From the NCBI RefSeq assembly GCF_001021385.1, contig NZ_CP011773.1:806001-870000 (forward strand): DNA of 64,000 nucleotides, given 5' to 3'. Position 1 is the stretch's first letter. The number at the start of each line of letters is the position of its first letter. A model generated the notes under the pieces. The model had not been told where the DNA came from. It saw only the letters and a program-made list of their open reading frames with translations, and ran no database searches. A program made the translations under genes and the position numbers. This DNA comes from Mycobacterium sp. EPa45 (GTDB lineage Bacteria > Actinomycetota > Actinomycetes > Mycobacteriales > Mycobacteriaceae). Below are positions 27,170 through 36,821 of the stretch, one piece after another.

Positions 27170-28675
27170 GTGGGGCCTGAGCAGCGGAATGTAGACGGCG
27201 AAAGCACGGATAGCGTCGCGCCCGCTGCGGATGCAACGCCAGCGACCGGGCGCCAAGCCGCTTGGAATTACCTGGTTTTCGGGCTGAGCAAGAGCTCGAC
27301 CCTGATCATGACGATCGTCGCCGCGCGACTGCTCGACCCTGCTGACTTCGGCCTGTTCACCCTGGCGCTGTTGGTGGTCAACCTCTTCGACTACATGAAG
27401 GACCTCGGAGTAGGGGCTGCGCTGGTGCAGAGCCCCGGCAAATGGGAGCGCCTTGCGCCCACCGGGTTGACCCTCACGGTCATCTTCGGCGTCGTCGCCG
27501 GCGCACTGCTCGCGCTCACCGCGCCGCTGGGGGCCGCGCTGCTGCATCAGCCGGGGTTGTCACCGTTGATCCGGGTGCTGGCAATCGGGCTGACCATCTC
27601 CGCGCTCAGCGCCATTCCGGCTGCCCGGTTGCGACGCGATCTCGACTTCCGGCAGCGCATGTGGCCGGAATTCCTCGGTTCGGTCGTCAAGGCCACGGTC
27701 ACCATCGTCCTGGCCGCCCAAGGTCATGGTGTCTGGAGCCTGGTCTACGGGCAGCTCGCCGGAACCGTCGTGTTGACGGTCTTGTATTGGTGGGTTGCCC
27801 GGACCCCCATCGTGTTCGGCTTCGACCGGCAACAAGCAACAGGCCTGGTTCGGTACGGAGCCGCGCTCACCGGGGTCTCCCTGCTCAGCTTCGCGATGTT
27901 CAACATGGACTACCTGTTCATCGGCATGCGCCGCGGCGACGAGCAGTTGGGTCTCTACACCCTGGCCTACCGGCTTCCCGACCTTCTGGTCCTCGCCCTC
28001 TGCAGCGTGATCAGTGACGTGCTGTTCAGTGCGCTCTCCCGTCTGCAGCACGATCGAGAACGCCTCGGTGGTCACTACCTCGAAGTCATCGCCGCCACGA
28101 TGGCGTTGAGCGCGCCGATCAGCGTCGCCCTGGCCGCCGCGGCGCCCGCTGTTATCGGGACCCTGTATGGGCCCGAATATGCCGGTGCCGCACCGGTACT
28201 CGTGGTGCTGGCCCTCTACGCCCTGCTCTTTTCGGTCTCATGGCACGCCGGCGACGTGTTCAAAGCCATGGGCCGGCCGACCCTTCTCATCGCGACCGGC
28301 ACCGGGCGACTCGCGTTGATGGTCGGTCCGGTCTGGTGGGCGGCGGGTCACAGCATCGTCCTGGTGGGGTTGATGCTGCTCGCGGTCGAGTCGGTGATGT
28401 TCACGGTGAACACGCTGCTGGTGCGCAGGGTCGCCGGAATCGGCCTGCGCGACCTCGGGATTGCCGTGGTGCGCCCGCTGCCCGCGGCAGCCGCGATGGG
28501 CGCGGTGATGTTCGGGTTGACCTGGCTGGCCGCCGGTCTGCCGGCACCGGTCGTGCTGCTGATCGCCATCCCGGCCGGCCTGCTGACATACGCTCTCGGA
28601 CTGCGATTGACCGCGCGTGCGCTCTACGATGCCGGAGCGGGCGTGGCTCGCAAGGTGATCGGGGGATCGCGTTGA
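27170..28675 (+). CDS. Wzx-like oligosaccharide flippase (MOP/MATE superfamily)
   Basis: A 501-residue membrane protein with about 12-14 hydrophobic segments, typical of polysaccharide transporters that flip the lipid-linked repeat. Near the N-terminus VFGLSKSSTLIMTIVAARLL with DPADFGLFTLALLVVN matches the PST/Wzx family; ALVQSPG and LAYRLPDLLV are further family-like parts. Start GTG 27170 is the first in frame. Its stop overlaps the TTG start of the next glycosyltransferase. Confidence 0.9.
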   Translation: MGPEQRNVDGESTDSVAPAADATPATGRQAAWNYLVFGLSKSSTLIMTIVAARLLDPADFGLFTLALLVVNLFDYMKDLGVGAALVQSPGKWERLAPTGLTLTVIFGVVAGALLALTAPLGAALLHQPGLSPLIRVLAIGLTISALSAIPAARLRRDLDFRQRMWPEFLGSVVKATVTIVLAAQGHGVWSLVYGQLAGTVVLTVLYWWVARTPIVFGFDRQQATGLVRYGAALTGVSLLSFAMFNMDYLFIGMRRGDEQLGLYTLAYRLPDLLVLALCSVISDVLFSALSRLQHDRERLGGHYLEVIAATMALSAPISVALAAAAPAVIGTLYGPEYAGAAPVLVVLALYALLFSVSWHAGDVFKAMGRPTLLIATGTGRLALMVGPVWWAAGHSIVLVGLMLLAVESVMFTVNTLLVRRVAGIGLRDLGIAVVRPLPAAAAMGAVMFGLTWLAAGLPAPVVLLIAIPAGLLTYALGLRLTARALYDAGAGVARKVIGGSR

Positions 28676-29799
28676 CGCACAGCAAGCGATCGCCCTTAAG
28701 GGTGCTGATGATTCTGGATTCGTACAACTTCGGCGGTGCTGAGAATCTGATCGCCGAACTCGGCCGGTTCGAACCCCTGGCGCTGCAGGTGTCGGTTGCC
28801 AGCCTCGCACCGGAGACCAGCGGGCGCAATGCGCTGTTCGGCAGGCTCGCCGACGCGCGCCTGAACCCGACGTACATTTCGGTGCGGAAGCTGTTGGATT
28901 TCAGAGGTTTTCTCCGGCTCGTGCGCACCCTGCGGAATGCCGATGTCGACGTCGTCCATGCGCATCTGGGCTACTCGGCGATCCTGGTCCCCCTGGCCGC
29001 GCGACTGGTGGGCAAGCCGGTGGTCGCGACCCTGCATCTGAGTCCGCAGCCCCACAGCAGCCGCGGAGAGTGGCTCAAGGAACGGATGTCGGTGCGGATA
29101 CCGGCCCGCCTGGGCCGACTGGTGCTGGTCTCTCAACATGCGTTCGATCAGTATGCTCGCCGGCACGGCCCGGCCCGGTCCACGTGGCGGGCGATCCCCA
29201 ACGGGGTGAACATCACGCGCTATAGCGCACGGGGCGGGCCGCGTTCGACGGACCGGCCGGTCTGGGCGATGGTCGCGGCGCTGCGCCCGGACAAGAACCA
29301 TGTGGACCTCATCCGCGCCTGGGGCGGGGTTGTCGAGGTTTATCCCGGCGCGACACTGCTGATCATCGGTGACGGTCCGAGTCGGGGTGACATCGAGCGG
29401 GCAGTTGCCGATGCGGGGCTGGAGGATTCGATTCAGCTCCTCGGTCGTCGTGAGGATGTCCCCGACATCTTGCGCACCGTCGACGGGGTGGTGTCGTCAT
29501 CCGTCGACGAAGCCCTGCCGACCGCGCTCATCGAGGCCGGCGCATGCGGTCTGCCGGTCGTTGCCTCCGATGCCGGCGGTACCCGCGAGATCGTCGTCGA
29601 CGGGGTCACCGGCCGACTGGTTCCGTTGCGCGACGTGCCCGCGCTGACCGCAGCGCTGGTGGAAGTCATCGGAAACCCTGACCTGGCAGCACGATTCGGC
29701 GCGGCCGGCCGGGCGCAGGCCGAGGAGAAGTACTCGATGCGAACGTGGATAGCCCGGCTGGAAGCGCTCTACCGGGAGGTCATCGATGGGCACCCCTGA
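28672..29799 (+). CDS. GT4 family glycosyltransferase
   Basis: A 375-residue retaining glycosyltransferase. The N-terminal domain begins VLMILDSYNFGGAENLIAEL (Gly-rich acceptor loop) with VDVVHAHLGYSAIL. The C-terminal domain has AIPNGVNITRY, VAALRPDKNHVDLIRAW and the donor motif SSSVDEALPTALIEAGACG, with both Glu of the E-x7-E pair. TTG 28672 is the start because it overlaps the flippase stop (TTGA). A short overlap of 14 bp with the next gene indicates coupling. Confidence 0.9.
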   Translation: MTHSKRSPLRVLMILDSYNFGGAENLIAELGRFEPLALQVSVASLAPETSGRNALFGRLADARLNPTYISVRKLLDFRGFLRLVRTLRNADVDVVHAHLGYSAILVPLAARLVGKPVVATLHLSPQPHSSRGEWLKERMSVRIPARLGRLVLVSQHAFDQYARRHGPARSTWRAIPNGVNITRYSARGGPRSTDRPVWAMVAALRPDKNHVDLIRAWGGVVEVYPGATLLIIGDGPSRGDIERAVADAGLEDSIQLLGRREDVPDILRTVDGVVSSSVDEALPTALIEAGACGLPVVASDAGGTREIVVDGVTGRLVPLRDVPALTAALVEVIGNPDLAARFGAAGRAQAEEKYSMRTWIARLEALYREVIDGHP

Positions 29800-32134
29800 C
29801 AATCCGGCACCGCTGACTGTTGCTCATGTGATCCACTCTCTCGGCGCCGGCGGCGCCGAAGCGGTGCTCGTCGAGCTGGCTCGCGCGGCACCGTCCGCCG
29901 GGATGCGGCTGATCGTCGTCGGGCTGTCCGATGCGGTGTCCGACGACGGTGTCGACAACCGCGTCGTACCGCTGCTGCGCGAACAGGGTGCCATCGTCCA
30001 CGAAATGCATTCGGGCCGTTACGATGTGACCGCGACCGCCCGGCTGGCCAAACTGTTCCGCGACGAACGCGTCGACATCGTGCACACCCACCTCAAGCAC
30101 GCCGACCTGGTCGGCGGTCTGGCCGCGCGTCTGGTCGGGGTGCCGTCGGTATCGACTCTGCATGTGATCGACATCGCGACGTCGCGTATGCATCGGCTGC
30201 GCGTCAAGGTGGCGCTGGTGGGCCGAAGATTCCTGTCCCGTGCGGTGATCGCACTGTCCAGTGCCCAACAAAGTTGGTATGCCCACTATGCCGGCGCGGC
30301 AGCGCCGATCGTGCTGCTGCCCAACGGCATCGTCGAACCACAGGCCACCCGTGACCGGGAACAGGTTCGCGCCGAACTCGGGGTGCCCGACGACGGTGTG
30401 CTGGCGCTGAGCGCGAGCCTGATGCGTCCGGAGAAGGGCCATGCCGACCTGCTCGACGCGGTGCGTCTGCTGCCCGCCGACAGCCCGGTGATCGTTGCGA
30501 TGGCCGGTGACGGTCCGCTCTTCGAGGAGATTCGCTCCGCGGTCGACACCGATCCGGTTCTGAAGAAACGGATTCGGCTTCTGGGATTCCGCAGCGATAT
30601 CGCCGATCTGATCGCCGCATCCGACTTCGTGGTCCAGCCGTCGCTGGAGGACGCGCTGCCGACGTCGCTGATCGCCGCGCTGGCCGGCGGTCGGCCGATC
30701 GTCGCGACACGGGTCGGCGGTATTCCTGACATCGTCGGACCAGGGTGCGGAGTTCTGGTTGCGCCGGGGGAGCCGTCCGCGCTCAGTGCCGGCATCGTGC
30801 AGATGGCAACCACGATCGGAACCGATGCCCAAGCGCTGGCCGCGATCAGCCGGGCCGCTCGCGAGCGCTACGAGACCCTGTTCAGCTCGGACGTCTGGGT
30901 GTCGAAGCTTCGCGCACTGTACGAAAAGGTGATCAGCGGCAACGGTATTCAGCGTCGCATCGTGCTGGTGGAGTTTCCGCCGTCCGGCGGGCTGTACCAG
31001 TTCGCGCTTCAACTGGGTGAGGCACTGGCCCGCGCCGGCATGAGCGTCGACCTGGTCACCGGTCCGTCACCGGAATTGGACTCCCGGGAACCGAACTGCC
31101 GGGTTCGCAGCATTCTGCCGACATGGCATCCGACCGCCGGTGCGGATGCGCCGGCGTGGTGGCGCAAGGCGCGGCGTGTGGTGCGCGCCGGACAACACAC
31201 CGCCGCATGGATCGTGCTGTGGGCGTACCTGGCGCGAGTCCGTCCCGATGTCATCGTGTGGTCGGCATGGCGATTCCCGATCGACGGGTGGGGGGTTCGG
31301 GTCGCGCGACGACTCCTCCCGAAGGCGGTGCTCGCGCTGGTGGCCCACGAGCCCCGTCCGCTGGTCGAACAGCCTGGGCACCAAGGCATGTACAAGACTT
31401 CGAGCGCCACTGCACGCGCACTGGCCCCGGCCTACGCCGACCTCGACACCGTGTTCGTGCTTGGCGAATCCGCCAAGGACGTGCTCGTCGAAACCTGGCC
31501 GATCTCGGCGCCTGTGCACGTCATTCCGCACGGCGACGAGGGCATCTTCGCCCGGGACGCCCTCCCCGGTGCGGAAACAACTGAGCCGGTGGCACTTTCG
31601 TTCGGCACGATAACCGCCTACAAGGGCATCGACACACTGTGCGAGGCGTGGCCGTCGGTGCGGGCGCGGGTGCCCGCCGCCGAGCTGGTCATCGCAGGCG
31701 CACTGAGCGCCGATATCGACGAGGTGGCACTGCGTGCGCAAGTTGCCGCTCTGCCCGGTGTCAGCCTGCGGACCGGCTACGTGCCGGTGCCCGAGGTGGC
31801 CGACTGTTTCGCACGGGCCCGCTGCGTGGTCCTGCCGTACAAGCGCAGCTCGCAATCGGGCGTCGCGCACCTCGCCTTCACCATGGGCCGACCCGTGGTC
31901 GCGACGCGGGTCGGCGACATCCCCGCGGTCGTCCGCGACGAGGTCTCCGGTCTGCTGGTCGCTCCCGAGGATCCGGCTGCGCTCGCCGGAGCCGTCATCC
32001 GGCTGCTCACCGATGCCGAACTGGCGGCATCGATGGGCAAAGCCGGCGCCGAGAGCCTTGTCGAGGGAGCGTCGTGGGACGAGGTCGCCGAGCGGTTCCT
32101 GCGGGCGCTGCCGCCGGTGCGCAGGCCGGGTTAG
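29786..32134 (+). CDS. Double-domain glycosyltransferase (GT4-GT4 fusion)
   Basis: A 782-residue protein with two complete GT-B units in tandem. Unit 1 (about 1-385): VAHVIHSLGAGGAEAVLVEL, VDIVHTHLKHADLVGG, SLMRPEKGHADLLDAV and the donor region QPSLEDALPTSLIAALAGG, where the second acidic residue of E-x7-E is replaced by Ala297. Unit 2 (about 390-782): RRIVLVEFPPSGGLYQFALQ, VALSFGTITAYKGIDTLCEA, and PYKRSSQSGVAHLAFTMGRP. Two separate linkages may be made by one protein, or unit 1 may be impaired. Last gene of the island. Confidence 0.88.
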   Translation: MGTPDNPAPLTVAHVIHSLGAGGAEAVLVELARAAPSAGMRLIVVGLSDAVSDDGVDNRVVPLLREQGAIVHEMHSGRYDVTATARLAKLFRDERVDIVHTHLKHADLVGGLAARLVGVPSVSTLHVIDIATSRMHRLRVKVALVGRRFLSRAVIALSSAQQSWYAHYAGAAAPIVLLPNGIVEPQATRDREQVRAELGVPDDGVLALSASLMRPEKGHADLLDAVRLLPADSPVIVAMAGDGPLFEEIRSAVDTDPVLKKRIRLLGFRSDIADLIAASDFVVQPSLEDALPTSLIAALAGGRPIVATRVGGIPDIVGPGCGVLVAPGEPSALSAGIVQMATTIGTDAQALAAISRAARERYETLFSSDVWVSKLRALYEKVISGNGIQRRIVLVEFPPSGGLYQFALQLGEALARAGMSVDLVTGPSPELDSREPNCRVRSILPTWHPTAGADAPAWWRKARRVVRAGQHTAAWIVLWAYLARVRPDVIVWSAWRFPIDGWGVRVARRLLPKAVLALVAHEPRPLVEQPGHQGMYKTSSATARALAPAYADLDTVFVLGESAKDVLVETWPISAPVHVIPHGDEGIFARDALPGAETTEPVALSFGTITAYKGIDTLCEAWPSVRARVPAAELVIAGALSADIDEVALRAQVAALPGVSLRTGYVPVPEVADCFARARCVVLPYKRSSQSGVAHLAFTMGRPVVATRVGDIPAVVRDEVSGLLVAPEDPAALAGAVIRLLTDAELAASMGKAGAESLVEGASWDEVAERFLRALPPVRRPG

Positions 32135-32147
32135 GCCACCGGCTGCG

Positions 32148-32924
32148 TCACTGCGCGGCCCTGGTCGCCGGGTGGATGGCGATCAGCGGGAAACCTGCCC
32201 GTCGCCGGCACATCGCGGCCAGCTCCGAGTACGCCTTCTCGCCGAGCAGCTCGGTGAGCTCAGGGGCGTAGGACTGCCACACCTGCTTGGCCCCCACGTG
32301 GGCGGCGGGATCACCGGTGCAGTACCAGTGCAGATCGGCACCGCCCTCGCCCCAGCCGCGCCGGTCGTATTCGGTGATGGTGGATTTCAAGATCTCGGTG
32401 CCGTCCGGTCGGGTGATCCATTCCTGGACGCGCCGGATGGGGAGTTGCCAGCACACCTCGGGCTTCATCGTCAGCGGCTCGACCCCGAGCTTGAGCGCCT
32501 TGGTGTGCAGCGCGCAGCCGATGCCGGCCGGGAAGCCCGGGCGGTTGAGGAAGATGCAGGCGCCCTTGTATTTGCGCGTGCGCAGGCTGGGTTTGTCGTC
32601 GTACTCGTCCAACTCGAGGTAGCCCTTACGGCCCAGCCCCTTGTCCCGGAACTGCCAATCCTCGTCGGTCAGGTGCTTGACGGCGTCGTCGAGATTGGCG
32701 CGGTCGTCGTCGTCGGACAGGAACGCCCCGTGCGAACAGCAACCGTCGTCCGGGCGGCCTTCGACGGTGCCCTTGCAGGCGGGCGTGCCGAACACGCAGG
32801 TCCAATTCGACAGCAGCCAAGTCAGATCCGCGGCGATCAGGTGCTCGGGATTGTCCGGGTCGTAGAACTCCACCCACTCGCGGGGGAAGTCCAAGTCAAC
32901 CTCGCCAGGGTGCCCATGCGTCAC
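32148..32924 (-). CDS. Cys-rich conserved protein, DUF3109/YkgJ-like (Rv0495c-like)
   Basis: A 258-residue protein with conserved Cys motifs [37 protein letters not shown] and PEVCWQLP. Such spaced Cys and His resemble the YkgJ/DUF3109 putative metal-binding cluster. GTG 32924 is chosen because it follows a -10 box by 8 nt; the upstream frame to 33056 is not typical of the family. Convergent with the polysaccharide island and divergent from ppx. Function unknown. Confidence 0.85.
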   Translation of the reverse strand: MTHGHPGEVDLDFPREWVEFYDPDNPEHLIAADLTWLLSNWTCVFGTPACKGTVEGRPDDGCCSHGAFLSDDDDRANLDDAVKHLTDEDWQFRDKGLGRKGYLELDEYDDKPSLRTRKYKGACIFLNRPGFPAGIGCALHTKALKLGVEPLTMKPEVCWQLPIRRVQEWITRPDGTEILKSTITEYDRRGWGEGGADLHWYCTGDPAAHVGAKQVWQSYAPELTELLGEKAYSELAAMCRRRAGFPLIAIHPATRAAQ

Positions 32925-32932
32925 AGCGCCCA

Positions 32933-32938
32933 ACCGTA
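32933..32938 (-). promoter_or_regulatory. -10 box for leaderless Rv0495c-like gene
   Basis: On the minus strand TACGGT precedes GTG 32924 by 8 nt, consistent with a leaderless transcript. Confidence 0.4.
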
Positions 32939-33008
32939 GTCCACCTGCGCGCCACCTTCTCGGTGGGCATTTGCCCCATGTCGCAAGTGCCGGGCAGGTG
33001 TCGCAGGC

Positions 33009-33014
33009 TAGTTT
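33009..33014 (+). promoter_or_regulatory. -10 box for leaderless ppx
   Basis: TAGTTT is followed by 7 nt and GTG 33022, which fixes the likely start of ppx. Confidence 0.4.
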
Positions 33015-33021
33015 TGTTGAC

Positions 33022-34035
33022 GTGCGATTAGGCGTGCTCGACGTGGGCAGCAACACGGTTCATCTGCTGGTGGTCGATGCCCACCGCGGCGGGCATCCAA
33101 CTCCGATGAGCTCGACCAAGGCCTCGCTTCGGCTCGCCGAGGCGATCGACGACTCCGGCAAGCTCACCCGCCGCGGTGCGGACAAGCTGATCGACACCAT
33201 CGACGAATTCGCCAAGATCGCCGCCAGCTCGGGCTGCGCCGATCTGATGGCGTTCGCCACCTCGGCGGTCCGTGACGCCAAGAACTCCGAGGACGTCTTG
33301 GCCCGCGTGCTCGCCGAGACCGGCGTGAAGTTACAGGTGCTGTCCGGTGCCAACGAGTCTCGGCTGACCTTTCTCGCGGTGCGCCGCTGGTACGGCTGGA
33401 GCGCGGGCCGGATCATCAACCTCGACATCGGTGGCGGCTCCCTGGAGCTGTCCAACGGCGTCGACGAGGCGCCCGAGGTGGCGCTGTCCCTGCCACTGGG
33501 CGCCGGGCGGCTCACCCGCGAGTGGCTTCCCGACGATCCGCCCGGCCGGCGCCGGGTCGCGATGCTGCGCGACTGGCTGGACAACGAGCTGGCCGAGGCC
33601 AGCACGTTCGTCCTGGAAGCCGGCGTGCCGGACCTCGCAGTGGCGACATCCAAGACGTTCCGATCGCTGGCCCGCCTCACCGGTGCGGCCCCATCGGCTG
33701 CCGGGCCCAGGGTCAAGCGAACGCTGACTGCCAACGGCCTGAGGCAACTCATATCTTTCATCTCTAGGATGACCACGACAGATCGTGCCGAGTTGGAGGG
33801 AGTCAGTGCCGAGCGGGCGCCACAGATCGTGGCCGGTGCTCTGGTGGCGGAGGCAAGCATGCGAGCACTGTCATTGGAATCCGTAGACATATGTCCGTGG
33901 GCACTGCGCGAGGGTCTCATCCTGCGCCGACTCGATAGTGAAGCTGACGGAACCGCCCTGGTGGAAACCGCCGTGGGGGATGCTGGAAGCAAGAATTTTG
34001 ATCGGTCGACTGCCCGATCGAGAGGCACACGATGA
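33022..34035 (+). CDS. ppx: Exopolyphosphatase Ppx1-like (Ppx/GppA family)
   Basis: A 337-residue Ppx/GppA-family protein of the ASKHA fold that hydrolyses polyphosphate or pppGpp. The first ATPase motif is [16 protein letters not shown]; the second is [16 protein letters not shown]; the loop [17 protein letters not shown] and [14 protein letters not shown] are typical. The short form without the HD and C-terminal domains matches mycobacterial Ppx1 (Rv0496). It overlaps the next gene by 4 bp (ATGA). Confidence 0.92.
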   Translation: MRLGVLDVGSNTVHLLVVDAHRGGHPTPMSSTKASLRLAEAIDDSGKLTRRGADKLIDTIDEFAKIAASSGCADLMAFATSAVRDAKNSEDVLARVLAETGVKLQVLSGANESRLTFLAVRRWYGWSAGRIINLDIGGGSLELSNGVDEAPEVALSLPLGAGRLTREWLPDDPPGRRRVAMLRDWLDNELAEASTFVLEAGVPDLAVATSKTFRSLARLTGAAPSAAGPRVKRTLTANGLRQLISFISRMTTTDRAELEGVSAERAPQIVAGALVAEASMRALSLESVDICPWALREGLILRRLDSEADGTALVETAVGDAGSKNFDRSTARSRGTR

Positions 34036-35003
34036 CAGCACCAGACGACAGCGAGAACAGCCGGCCGATTTCGGTGGCCGAGCTGCTCGCCAAGAACGGA
34101 ACGATCGGCTCACCGCCGGTCGGAGGCCGCCGCCGCCGCCGACGCGGCAACAGCGATGCGGTGACTGTCGCCGAACTGACCGGCGAGATCCCGATCATCC
34201 GGACCGGCGAGATTCCCGTCGTACGCGACGTCGAGGTCACCGAGGAACCGGAAACGGAAGAACCGGCCGAGGCCCCTGAGCCGCCGGTCGCCGCCACCAA
34301 CGGCTCGGCCGCCGCAACAGAGCTGGTCGAGGACGAGCAGGTCGAGCACGAGGACGAAGGGCCGGAGCGGCCGTTCGATGGACCTCCCCCGCGCTCGGAG
34401 AGCCCGCTTCCGCGTCGCGAGGTGGGCCCGGAACGCAGCTACGACCCCCGTCCGCTGCGCCGGCCCGATTTCAAGTCCGACGTTGACGCGGACTCCGACG
34501 CCGAGCACATGACCTTCGACCCGGTCGACGAATCGGCACCCGTGCTGGACCTGGGCGCCGACGAGCAGGTCGACGAAGCCGCCGAGCTGCAGTCCTATCT
34601 GCGATCCTCGGCCGGCACCCTGTTCGGCGGCGGCACCGTGGCCGACGACATCGCCCGCGGCGGCGTGACGGTCGATGAGCGCGACGGCGACGCGGGGGCG
34701 AGCCAGACCGAAGCCGAGGACTATCCGCGCGAGGGCAAGCTCGCCGCGTTGTGGCGCGGGCTGCTGGTGGTGGGCCAGTCGATCCTCGCCGTCGCATTCG
34801 GTGCCGGGCTGTTCATCGCGTTCGACCAACTGTGGCGGTGGAACAACATCGTCGCACTGGTGCTGTCGGTGTTGGTCATCCTCGGTTTGGTGGTGGCCGT
34901 CCGAATCGTCCGCAAGACCGAGGACATCGCCAGCACGCTGATCGCCGTGGCGGTCGGCGCGCTGGTGACACTCGGACCGCTGGCGCTGCTGCAGTCGACC
35001 TGA
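34032..35003 (+). CDS. Conserved membrane protein (Rv0497-like)
   Basis: A 323-residue protein. The first ~240 residues are cytoplasmic and charged, rich in Pro, Glu, Arg, with GGRRRRRRGNSDAVTVAELT and repeats of EIPIIRTGEIPVVRD. Two hydrophobic segments lie at the C-terminus (about 250-275 SILAVAFGAGLFIAFDQL, 277-297 and 300-320). It is conserved in mycobacteria next to ppx; function unknown. ATGA overlap with ppx. Confidence 0.85.
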   Translation: MTAPDDSENSRPISVAELLAKNGTIGSPPVGGRRRRRRGNSDAVTVAELTGEIPIIRTGEIPVVRDVEVTEEPETEEPAEAPEPPVAATNGSAAATELVEDEQVEHEDEGPERPFDGPPPRSESPLPRREVGPERSYDPRPLRRPDFKSDVDADSDAEHMTFDPVDESAPVLDLGADEQVDEAAELQSYLRSSAGTLFGGGTVADDIARGGVTVDERDGDAGASQTEAEDYPREGKLAALWRGLLVVGQSILAVAFGAGLFIAFDQLWRWNNIVALVLSVLVILGLVVAVRIVRKTEDIASTLIAVAVGALVTLGPLALLQST

Positions 35004-35010
35004 TTCGTCA

Positions 35011-35856
35011 GTGCGCCCAGCCATCAAGGTCGGTCTGTCGACGGCCTCGGTCTATCCACTGAGGACCGAGGCGGCTTTCGAGTACGCGGCCGAATTGGGT
35101 TACGACGGAGTTGAACTCATGGTTTGGGCGGAAACCGTGAGCCAGGACATCGGCGCCATCGCCAAGCTGTCTCGTCGGTACGACGTGCCGGTGTTGTCGG
35201 TGCACGCGCCGTGTTTGTTGATCTCACAGCGGGTGTGGGGAGCCAATCCCATACCGAAGCTGACCCGAAGCGTGCAGGCCGCCGAGCGGCTCGGCGCACA
35301 GACCGTCGTGGTCCACCCGCCGTTCCGGTGGCAGCGCCGCTACGCCGAGGGGTTCAGTGAGCAGGTGGCTGAATTGGAAAGCCGCAGCGACGTTCTGGTG
35401 GCAGTGGAGAACATGTTCCCGTTCCGGGCCGACCGGTTCTTCGGCTCTGGAGACCCGTCGATCGAGCGGATGCGCAAACGTGGCGGCCGACCCGGTGTCG
35501 GTATTTCGGCGTTCGCGCCGTCCTACGATCCGCTGGACGGCAACCATGCGCACTACACGCTGGACCTGTCGCACACCGCCACGGCGGGCACCGATGCCCT
35601 GGACATGGCCGAGCGGATGGGCGACGGCCTGGTGCACCTGCACCTGTGTGACGGCAACGGTGCATCCACCGACGAACATCTGGTGCCGGGCCGGGGAACC
35701 CAGCCGACGGTCGAGGTCTGCCAGAGGCTGGCCGCGAGTGACTTCACCGGGCATGTGATCCTGGAGGTCACCACCTCGGGTGCCCGCACCAAGGCAGAGC
35801 GCGAGGCGCTCCTGGTCGAGTCGCTTCAGTTCGCGCGCACCCATCTGCTGCGGTGA
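35011..35856 (+). CDS. Sugar phosphate isomerase/epimerase, AP endonuclease family 2 fold (Rv0498-like)
   Basis: A 281-residue TIM-barrel protein. Metal ligands are suggested by VLSVHAPCLL, VVVHPPFRWQ, LVAVENMFPF, LDLSHTATAG, GLVHLHLCDGNG and ILEVTTSG, the usual His/Glu/Asp positions of xylose isomerase-like barrels. The substrate is not known. GTG start at 35011 is 7 bp after the preceding stop, so it is probably in the same operon as ppx. Confidence 0.9.
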   Translation: MRPAIKVGLSTASVYPLRTEAAFEYAAELGYDGVELMVWAETVSQDIGAIAKLSRRYDVPVLSVHAPCLLISQRVWGANPIPKLTRSVQAAERLGAQTVVVHPPFRWQRRYAEGFSEQVAELESRSDVLVAVENMFPFRADRFFGSGDPSIERMRKRGGRPGVGISAFAPSYDPLDGNHAHYTLDLSHTATAGTDALDMAERMGDGLVHLHLCDGNGASTDEHLVPGRGTQPTVEVCQRLAASDFTGHVILEVTTSGARTKAEREALLVESLQFARTHLLR

Positions 35857-35895
35857 CTACCGCGGTGCGCACACCTGTTGTCTGAGAAAGGATTG

Positions 35896-36729
35896 ATGTA
35901 TCCCCGGTTCGCTGACGCGATGACGCTGCACCCTGTCGACGGTGGCTTCGAGGCAAACCTCAACGAGCACTGGACAATTGGGCCCAAGATCCACGGTGGG
36001 GTGATGCTGGCACTGTGCGCCAACGCCGCCCGGGCGGCGTACGCGCAGCAGTCCGGCGGCCTGGATCGAAGCGACCGGGAAATGAACACAGCCGAGCCGG
36101 TGGCGGTGTCGGCGGACTTTCTGTCCGCGCCCGATCCCGGATCGGTACGACTGATCACGACCGTGCAGAAGCGTGGCCGCCGGATCGGTCTGGTCGACGT
36201 CGCGCTGACCCAGGGCGAGCGGACCTGCGTGCGGACCGTCGTCACCCTCGGTGATCCCGAGCACCACGTCGAGCCCCTGCTGTCGGCCAACCCGGTGACA
36301 CCGCTGATGAGCGCCGAGCCGCCCGCGCACATCGAGCCGATCGGTCCCGGCCATCCGGCGGCGGCGATCAACAACCTGGCCCGCGGCTGCGATATTCGGC
36401 CTGACCTCGACGAGACGCGCACCGAGGCCGGCGCGCCGGTGTACAAGATCTGGGTGCGGCCCAAGGACGGCCCGGTTGACGTGCTGTTCGCGCTGATGTG
36501 CGGCGACATCTCGGTTCCGGCCTGCTACGCCGTCGGCCGCCGCGGCTGGGCCCCGACGGTGCAGATGACGGCATACCTGAGGGGCATGCCCGACGACGGA
36601 TGGCTGCGGGTGGCGTGCACGACGGCGCAGATCGGCCAGGACTGGTTCGACGAGGACCACACCGTGGTCGACAGCGCCGGGCGGATCGTCGTGCAGACCC
36701 GCCAACTGGCGTTGGTGCCCAGCGAATGA
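35896..36729 (+). CDS. Acyl-CoA thioesterase-like double-hotdog protein (Rv0499-like)
   Basis: A 277-residue protein with a hotdog fold: YPRFADAMTLHPVDGGFEAN and KIHGGVMLALCANAARAA in the first hotdog, SADFLSAPDPGSVRLIT then GRRIGLVDVALTQGERTCV, and a second unit ending DSAGRIVVQTRQLALVP. This is the TesB-like/thioesterase family layout. The frame has a TTG at 35878, but ATG 35896 has AGAAAGGA just upstream and is preferred. Followed by a strong hairpin. Confidence 0.85.
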   Translation: MYPRFADAMTLHPVDGGFEANLNEHWTIGPKIHGGVMLALCANAARAAYAQQSGGLDRSDREMNTAEPVAVSADFLSAPDPGSVRLITTVQKRGRRIGLVDVALTQGERTCVRTVVTLGDPEHHVEPLLSANPVTPLMSAEPPAHIEPIGPGHPAAAINNLARGCDIRPDLDETRTEAGAPVYKIWVRPKDGPVDVLFALMCGDISVPACYAVGRRGWAPTVQMTAYLRGMPDDGWLRVACTTAQIGQDWFDEDHTVVDSAGRIVVQTRQLALVPSE

Positions 36730-36776
36730 TTTCGGCGCGCAACCCGCCGCCGGGCGAACGAACGCGCGCCGAAATC
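36728..36776 (+). terminator. 13-bp stem hairpin after the thioesterase gene
   Basis: GATTTCGGCGCGC (36728-36740) pairs perfectly with GCGCGCCGAAATC (36764-36776) across a 23-nt loop. The left arm overlaps the stop codon. A second small hairpin, GTGCCGC/GCGGCAC (36790-36806), follows before proC. Confidence 0.5.
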
Positions 36777-36821
36777 GCTGGGGTCGTTCGTGCCGCAAAG
36801 CGGCACGCATCGTCGCCCCGC

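Noticed and set aside
32925..33056. Upstream extension of the Cys-rich DUF3109-like protein
   Set aside because: It would cross the divergent ppx promoter; GTG 32924 with a -10 box gives a better start.
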